DNA from: Phyllobacterium sophorae
Lineage (GTDB): Bacteria > Pseudomonadota > Alphaproteobacteria > Rhizobiales > Rhizobiaceae
Reading direction: 5' to 3'
DNA: 64,000 bases
Assembly (NCBI RefSeq): GCF_003010965.1
Contig: NZ_PGGM01000015.1
Coordinates: forward strand, 116,623-180,622
In this document: positions 58,236 through 64,000 of the stretch, piece after piece
Position numbering within the stretch: the stretch's first letter is position 1
How the letters are laid out: every line of letters starts with the position of its first letter
Notes under the pieces: generated by a model
Seen by the model: the letters and a program-made list of their open reading frames with translations, nothing else
Database searches by the model: none
Told to the model about the DNA's origin: nothing
Position numbers and translations under genes: made by a program

Positions 58236-58865
58236 CTACACGCCGGAATTGCTTGAGCTTTGCGAAGAAGCACTTAAATTAGGTCGCGTTCCGGCAGAGC
58301 CGCCAGTAGCCTCGGTGAGGGCGGCGAAGTTCGGGTCGCGGCGGATGACCGGCATAGCGCCAGCGTTCAGGAAAGTATCGTGAAAATATTCGGCCTCACA
58401 GGCTCTATCGGCGATAAGGTGGCCTGGACTAAGGCGATGAAGCAATTGCCTACCATAGATCACGCCACCACGATGTCCTAGTGCGAACACGAAACGCACC
58501 GGCACCCCAAAGGCATCAACGACCGTGGGGGTCTTAGTGCCTAGATGGTCGCGTGAGCGGCCAAGCCCCTGGGTGTCCGCTCCCCCTTTCCGCCGTCCTC
58601 CCACGGCCTAGGACTGGCACGGAAGGAGGTGGACTCGACCGAGACGGCTCCCTGCGCTCGAACAAGCCATCCAGAACGCCCATCTTGATCCAAACGGTAT
58701 AGCGGCCGCTTGACGGTCTGATAGTTGCAGTAGCGTTCGGGTAAGTCACGCCAGCGCCCACCCGAACGGGCCATTCAGATCCATAACCGTCGGTTGTTTG
58801 AGCGCTCAGCCTGCCGCCCCTTCCGCCCTCCCCGGCAGAAACGGTTCGATCCGAGGCCACTGTTC
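58236..58865 (-). mobile_element. IS5-family transposase relic (second copy type)
   Basis: Minus-strand frames read RWRDLPERYCNYQTVKRPLY, then TPTVVDAFGVPVRFVFALGH and HLIADRACEAEYFHDTFLNAGAMPVIRR, an IS5 DDE transposase split by frameshifts. It is inactive and differs from the relic at 43250. Confidence 0.8.
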
Positions 58866-59214
58866 AGCATTTAGCGCATCGACGTTTATGCCCGACCTTC
58901 AAAAGTCAGTCGTTAATCTGATTTGACGCGGTTTAGAGAGCCAAACCGTTAGATCGCCACCACAGCCTAGTCTAGATGATGTGCTTTTATCGCCTTGACA
59001 ACTTGCGCGGAGTCAGGCGCACCTTGTGACAAGCGCTCGAAGCTTCCTGTCATTCCAAGGAGTTGGCGCTCGATTTATAATAGCGCGTGCTAAGCCGCGC
59101 GTTATCAGGCTTGTCGATATATTTCCGGCAGCCCTGATCCACGGTGGTATCGGCGATAAGTGCACACCAGGGCAGGCCTCGTATCGGAGTAACGCGCACC
59201 AGCGGAGCCCTTGA

Positions 59215-60062
59215 TCATTCAGTCCGGAGGGAATGGATGCTGCAGTTGTTGCGTCAGGTTGAAGGAATAGGTGAAGGGAGTCCAGTCGACCCAGCCCATG
59301 AAACTCTCATCGGGTTTGTCCCGTCCGACTGCGAACGGTGCAACAGGCATTGTCGGCGTGATCAGGAGATCATACTTCTCATAGAACTTCCCATGAGGAA
59401 AGAAAGCTCAAAACGCGCAGCCTCGGCATCCTGAAATTCCGCCAGCGTGATTTTAAGCCCCGTTCAGCCCCTGTGGAAAGCCAGGATCTAATAGCTGACT
59501 TTTCTTGTTTAAACCCTGGATTGGCCTCGACCACCTCGGCTCCAAGAGCCCGCAGCTGGTCGACCGCCATATCGGTGATCCTTTGGATGTCGTGCGCCAC
59601 CTTCACATACTCAAGATCTCGACTGTAGCCGATGCGCGGACCCTTGAGGATTTTTGCTGGATTGACACGGATACGGGGATAAACGCGCCCCGCAAAACCG
59701 TCGCGAGCGTCCTTCTGGCCGATGACGTTCAACATAAGGATTGCACGTAATCGGCCACAAGTATGCTCATGGCGCTGGCCGGCCATTGGGGAACAAGACC
59801 GAAGGTCGGCTTGAAGCCGAAGGTTCCTGTGAAGCTCGCTGGTATCCGGATTGATCCCCCACCGTCGCTACCCTGATGCAGAAAGCCAAGGTTGAGGGCG
59901 GCCGCCACTCCGGACCGCCCGACGACCCGCCCGGAGTAAGGTCCGGGTTCAAAGGGTTGTGGGTAATACCGTAGAGCGGACAGATCCGCGCTACCCGCGC
60001 AGCCTGAGAGCGGCCGCGCCCGCTCTCCAACCATTACTGAGGTCGCGACCTCGTACAGAACA
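59215..60062 (-). pseudogene. Amidase-signature enzyme, broken
   Basis: The minus strand carries pieces of an amidase: [37 protein letters not shown], then RIGYSRDLEYV and, further on, YDLLITPTMPVAPFAVG and PFTYSFNLTQQLQHPFPPD. The Ser-cisSer-Lys region is present but frames shift at least three times. The remnant lies 5 bases after the M24 gene, so it was probably part of that operon. It would have hydrolysed an amide. Confidence 0.72.
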
Positions 60063-60066
60063 TCAT

Positions 60067-61233
60067 TCAAATCTCGAAAATCTTCCGCGGCACATTGGTC
60101 AAGACTTCAACGCCTGACTGAGTCACGCGGAAAGTTTCGCTGATGACATATCCGAAATCCTCATCTATCCAGTTGCCCAGCATCAGGTGGAAGGTCATGT
60201 TCGGTTTCAGTTCCGTCATATCCCCATCCTTAAGGCTCGCCGTTGGCTCAAGCCAGCCAATCCCATGGGCGTAGCCGCAACGCGTCTCCTTTTTCAACCC
60301 ATGTTTCCCGATCGTCAGATAGAACGCATTGGCGACATCACTGCATGTCGCTCCTGGCCGAATGGCCCCAAGGGAAGCCTCGAGACCGGCTACCTGAATT
60401 TCATGGACGCGGCGCAAACGATCAGAAGGTGCACCGATCGAGTAAGTGCGCATAAGGCCAGCGCAATACCCGTGGCGCGAGCCGCCGAGCTCGATGTTAA
60501 TCTGCGATCCTTGGCGCAAGTCGTCCTCCGACCACGGAATATGGCAAGTCCCTGTCCGCGGTGACGAACACAGGGCCATTTGCTCGATCATCGTTCCGGG
60601 CTTGCCATTCGCTCCGCGGATCAAGCTTGCCGCGATTTCCGCGGCCACGTCAGCTTCACGTACACCTGGGCGAATCACCTCAGCGGCTCGTAGGATTGCC
60701 GCATCTGAAATTGCAGCCGCCTCCCGCATTACCTCAATCTCGAGATCGGATTTGATCAGCCGAATCCACGCAACTGCTTTCGTGCAGTCAACAAGCTTGG
60801 CCTTGGGCAGACGTGTCCTAAATTTCTCGGACGATTGCGCGGCAAGGCTGTAAGTCTCAATCCCTATGCCGCGGTTTGCGAGATCGCTTTCCTCAAGATA
60901 GTCGATTACCGCGTCGTACCCGTCCTTATCGGGATTCCCGATGAGCGCTTCGGGATAACCGATGATTTTGTCGCGCTCCATAAAGCACTGATGAATAGCT
61001 GCTGGCGCATCGCACAAGCGAAGAATGAATGTGGGCTCTTCTTCATGCATTGAGACTACAATCCCCTGCGGAACATAGGCCGAAAGAGCCGTGTATCCAG
61101 TGAGGTACGCGATGTTGTGGCCGTCAGATACGAATAACGCGTCAATATCGCGCCGTGCCATCTCTGACTTCACAAGTGCCAGTCGGCGCAGATATTCACC
61201 TCTAGGAAATGCTTGCTGCCCTCTATTAACCAT
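60067..61233 (-). CDS. M24-family hydrolase, creatinase/DoeA-like
   Basis: The ATG at 61233 gives 388 residues. The N-terminal domain ([15 protein letters not shown]) and C-terminal pita-bread domain ([47 protein letters not shown]) are clear. The metal ligands of aminopeptidase P relatives are replaced: the first Asp is Glu and the second is Gly, so it is more like creatinase or ectoine hydrolase than a peptidase. It probably opens a cyclic or amide substrate without metal. It follows the M20 gene on the same strand. Confidence 0.82.
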   Translation of the reverse strand: MVNRGQQAFPRGEYLRRLALVKSEMARRDIDALFVSDGHNIAYLTGYTALSAYVPQGIVVSMHEEEPTFILRLCDAPAAIHQCFMERDKIIGYPEALIGNPDKDGYDAVIDYLEESDLANRGIGIETYSLAAQSSEKFRTRLPKAKLVDCTKAVAWIRLIKSDLEIEVMREAAAISDAAILRAAEVIRPGVREADVAAEIAASLIRGANGKPGTMIEQMALCSSPRTGTCHIPWSEDDLRQGSQINIELGGSRHGYCAGLMRTYSIGAPSDRLRRVHEIQVAGLEASLGAIRPGATCSDVANAFYLTIGKHGLKKETRCGYAHGIGWLEPTASLKDGDMTELKPNMTFHLMLGNWIDEDFGYVISETFRVTQSGVEVLTNVPRKIFEI

Positions 61234-61468
61234 TATTTTAATCTCCAACTCGATGTTCGTGAGGATGATGCTGCAATCTTAGCGCTTTAGTCGCTGAGTT
61301 CGATGACGTCGCGCGAGATGACCACGATTGCTGTGAAAGCCATTTCCAATCGGCGCCGCCTACAATAACCTTCAAATAAGCCACACCATTGGTAGGACGA
61401 GGTCCGTCAGCGCGATATCGCTGTTATGGAAACGCGAGGACATTCCGTTAATCCCATTTTCGCAACCT

Positions 61469-62632
61469 TCATGCGGTTAATGTTGTCTCGACCAGGCTCA
61501 CCCAATAACCGATGCCATAGGGCAGGCTTTCGTCGTTGAAATCATAAGCCGAGTTGTGCAGCGCCGCAGTGGGGCCATTACCAACGAATACGTAGGAGCC
61601 TGGCCTAGCTTCGAGCATATAGGAAAAATCCTCGGCACCCATGGAGGGCTTGATCTTAGTGTCAACGGCGCCACTCCCGACAAGACTACTTGCTGCCTTG
61701 ATCGCCAAGTTGGTCTGATCAGTAGCGTTGACAGTAACGGGCTCTAGTCGGCGGTACTGGAATTCTATTTCCCCGAGAAATCCGCGCGCAATGCCTCGGG
61801 CGGCTGCATAGATCTGTTGCTCAGCAAAGTCCCGTAAGTCGGGTGTGAGGGTTCTGACTGTGCCAGCTATCTGCGCGTGTTCTGGAATGATGTTGTAGGC
61901 CTCGCCAGCGATCAGTTTGGTAACGGAGATGACAAGCGATTCCATCGGGTTCGTGTTGCGGGATACCAAGGCTTGCAGTCCAGCAACGATTTGTGCTGCA
62001 ATGACAATGGGATCTATGGTTTGATGTGGCATGGCCGCATGGCCACCTCTCCCCCTAACGACAATGTCGAACTCATCAACAGCAGCCATCAGAGGGCCAT
62101 CGCATATGGCGAACTCACCAACCTTGAGGTCTGGCTGGTTGTGCATGCCGAAAACCTGGGAGATGCCGAAACGATCCATGATCCCTTCCTGGACCATCCT
62201 TTGAGCGCCTCGGCCGTCTTCTTCCGCAGGTTGAAAGATTAGGGCGACTGAGCCCTTAAAGTTCCGCGTATTCGCAAGATATTTCGCCGCACCCAGTAGC
62301 ATGGCCGTGTGACCGTCATGGCCGCAGCCATGCATCTTGTCCGGAATCCGCGACGACCATGGCTTGTTTGACTTTTCGAGGATTGGCAGGGCGTCCATAT
62401 CCGCCCTCAACCCAATTGTCGGACCAGTTCCACCTTCACCGTGAATCATTGCTACAATGCCGGTTTCTGCTATCCCAGTCTCTATGTGGTTAATACCGAA
62501 GGAACCAAGCTTTTCTGCCACGAACCGAGCCGTATTCTGTAGCTGATAGCCGAGCTCCGGATATTGGTGGAGGTAGCGGCGCCATTCGGTTGCCTCGTTT
62601 TGGAGCGCGCGGAAGGTCTCAATGTTTGGCAC
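61469..62632 (-). CDS. M20-family amidohydrolase (hippurate/N-acyl amino acid hydrolase type)
   Basis: A 387-residue zinc enzyme of the amidohydrolase kind: GLRADMDALPI, GCGHDGHTAMLLGAA (metal His and Asp), QPAEEDGRGAQRM and GMHNQPDLKVGEF, ending with MGAEDFSYML. Such enzymes remove acyl groups from amino acids. The ATG at 62632 is used. It is upstream of the M24 and broken amidase genes and likely forms one unit with them; a shared 60-bp repeat lies 70 bases upstream. Confidence 0.92.
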   Translation of the reverse strand: MPNIETFRALQNEATEWRRYLHQYPELGYQLQNTARFVAEKLGSFGINHIETGIAETGIVAMIHGEGGTGPTIGLRADMDALPILEKSNKPWSSRIPDKMHGCGHDGHTAMLLGAAKYLANTRNFKGSVALIFQPAEEDGRGAQRMVQEGIMDRFGISQVFGMHNQPDLKVGEFAICDGPLMAAVDEFDIVVRGRGGHAAMPHQTIDPIVIAAQIVAGLQALVSRNTNPMESLVISVTKLIAGEAYNIIPEHAQIAGTVRTLTPDLRDFAEQQIYAAARGIARGFLGEIEFQYRRLEPVTVNATDQTNLAIKAASSLVGSGAVDTKIKPSMGAEDFSYMLEARPGSYVFVGNGPTAALHNSAYDFNDESLPYGIGYWVSLVETTLTA

Positions 62633-62701
62633 GTGTTCGTTCTCCAGGTCGAATATGGGTATGGCGTCATCCTGTTATTGATATTCAGCCACCCGGGTGA
62701 G

Positions 62702-62760
62702 CGTCAAATTCAGTTTGTGTATCGCCGTCATCTAGCAGCGAGATGGAGTCGTGGCCGGTG
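62702..62760 (-). repeat. Dispersed repeat, copy B
   Basis: Matches 36338-36398 over about 60 bases with around 75-80 percent identity by eye. As with copy A, it lies 70-85 bases upstream of a minus-strand gene and next to an IS3 relic. Confidence 0.55.
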
Positions 62761-62889
62761 AGACTGGTCGAAGTGACTACGCCGAAATGCAAACCGATAA
62801 ATTCTCCTGAATGCCCGCGAACCGGATTCCAAAGGTTTCTCGGAGTTCGACGTAGTCTCTCCAGCAACTGCCTGGGTTCAACCTTGCTT

Positions 62890-63700
62890 GCGCTTAATGA
62901 TCGAGGAAGGTTTGATTAAGACAGCAAGATTTAGACAACCCCGCGCCCGAGCTTTGCCGGAGCACGGGATGAGCGAGGCCTTATTTTACGCCCACGTGTG
63001 GCGGCATGAATGCGTCGATGGTCAACCCGACGAAGGCTCTGGAGGACGAAGACCATCAGCTCAAGACGATGTACACCGAGATGAGCATGTAGGCGAGATC
63101 CTCCCAAAGAGGCTCTCGGAAAAAATGACGCGGCCATCCCATATCCGACGAGCAAACCGTGCGTCGCCGATAGATCAACGCTGAGAGATGTCCGGGAAGA
63201 TTGTGGCGTTGCGTGGGATAAGCATGCGCTGACCTGCCGCACTTCTTTGATGTCAGCGAACTTGCTATCGCTATATTCGCAAACGGAACGACGAGATCGA
63301 GCAGATCAGACTGCTGATAGGGCGGACGCGGGCGACGAAGTGTTTCGGCTTCCGCGTACGTGTCTTTTATGGAGTAATGTCCAGGGAGGCCGGAACCCTA
63401 AACGCGTCCATCACATTGGCCTAACGTTATTGCAGGCAATCACGTTAGGCGGATCTTTCGTGAGCTGAGCTCAGAATCAAGCCGCGTAAGCGTTTGAAGC
63501 GTACGGACCGGATGTACTTGCCGTCCGGAATCGCAAAACATATTCTGGTCGATCAACTTCATCGCGGACCCCTTTGGCGGATGGGGCCAAATTGCGACTG
63601 TTGAAAGCCCTGCCAAATGCGGCCATTCGCAACCTGAATGAGATCATCGAATGGCTGCAAACCGTTCGCTCGGCTTCAAGCCTATCGCATGCCACGAGCT
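62890..63700 (+). mobile_element. IS3-family insertion sequence, degenerate
   Basis: On the plus strand, pieces of OrfA (EHGMSEALFY, MNASMVNPTKALEDEDHQLK then MYTEMSM) are followed by pieces of OrfB (RNPKRVHHI, IKPRKRLKR, LLKALPNAAIRNLNEIIEW). Frameshifts and stops throughout make it non-functional. Sequence details differ from the IS3 relic at 36400. Confidence 0.7.
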
Positions 63701-64000
63701 CAAATCTTCCGAAATCGAGATGTGGCGACGTTTGCCTGCAATCCATGATCTTCTACTGACGAGCAGTTCGAGGTCGAGTAAATACCCGCCTAAGCAAGGG
63801 ATTAGAAATCCCGCCCAGGAACGCTCCGGCGCCGAAGCCGGCCATGATCCACGATACCGATTAATAGCGCTCTGGAAGAAGATGCTGCCGCTCACAGCCT
63901 TCTGCAAGTCATTTTGCCGATGTCTCTCCGGCGCGATGACATCCGGCAGAGTCACATCGCGGCAAAGGTTACCGGCTTCGCGGCTAACGCCGGGTCGAAA
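63701..64000 (+). other. Right edge, no supported gene
   Basis: Frames remain open on the minus strand (63644-63955) but no motif is recognised. Could be the edge of another IS or gene. Confidence 0.3.

Noticed and set aside
28183..61233. Ectoine degradation cluster (DoeA-like and DoeB-like genes, Lrp regulator, aminotransferase)
   Set aside because: The genes are spread over 33 kb in separate operons and other eut/doe partners were not seen; the family similarities alone do not prove the substrate.
1..64000. tRNA, rRNA, replication origin, relaxase or oriT
   Set aside because: None could be recognised by reading; absence is not proof without a covariance or profile search.

Overview
The window looks like an accessory replicon, or a horizontally shaped region, of an alphaproteobacterium of the order Hyphomicrobiales (Rhizobiales). 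This placement rests on the VirB/Avh-like type IV secretion genes, a two-domain cold-shock protein of the rhizobial type, remnants of IS3, IS5 and IS110 elements, and moderately high GC. No tRNA, rRNA, replication genes, relaxase or CRISPR array was seen. Identifications come from reading motifs by eye, not from a database search.

Region 1 (1-15.9 kb) is a compact, nearly complete VirB/VirD4 type IV secretion locus on the + strand. It runs: partial unknown gene, lipoprotein, virB1, B2, B3, B4, a second lytic transglycosylase, virB5, a VirB7-like lipoprotein, virB6, then virB8, B9, B10, B11 and virD4. A perfect 16-bp repeat lies upstream of both the virB1 block and the virB8 block. The relaxase and oriT, if any, must lie outside.

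Region 2 (15.9-28 kb) is a mosaic. It holds two small hypothetical genes, two toxin-antitoxin pairs of the PIN-toxin kind, a double cold-shock protein, a diguanylate-cyclase-like protein with a GGKEF motif, an eroded inverted copy of the virD4 3' end, an XRE regulator and an FkbM-type methyltransferase. It also holds a two-gene unit of a secreted cysteine-free molybdopterin-oxidoreductase-fold protein with a GGDEF-EAL protein.

Region 3 (28-36.3 kb) is a minus-strand operon for a Dpp/Opp-type peptide ABC transporter (binding protein, two permeases, two ATPases), followed by a CapA-like protein and an aspartoacylase/DoeB-like deacylase. It suggests uptake and deacylation of a peptide or N-acylated amino acid.

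Region 4 (36.3-53.2 kb) is catabolic. It carries citrate synthase, isocitrate lyase, a class III aminotransferase with an Lrp-type regulator, a CitE-like CoA lyase, an aldehyde dehydrogenase, a class I fumarase-type hydratase, a CaiB-type CoA-transferase, methylaspartate ammonia-lyase and a divergent LysR regulator. Read together, these can convert 3-methylaspartate to mesaconate, citramalate, citramalyl-CoA, then pyruvate and acetyl-CoA. The acetyl-CoA could enter through the citrate synthase and isocitrate lyase encoded next door.

Region 5 (53.2-64 kb) holds a flavin amine oxidase, a dimethylformamidase-large-subunit-like gene with an apparent one-base frameshift, a broken amidase, an M24 creatinase/DoeA-like hydrolase and an M20 amidohydrolase, separated by IS relics. 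Many genes here act on C-N bonds, so the right half looks like a nitrogen-compound scavenging island that is partly decaying.
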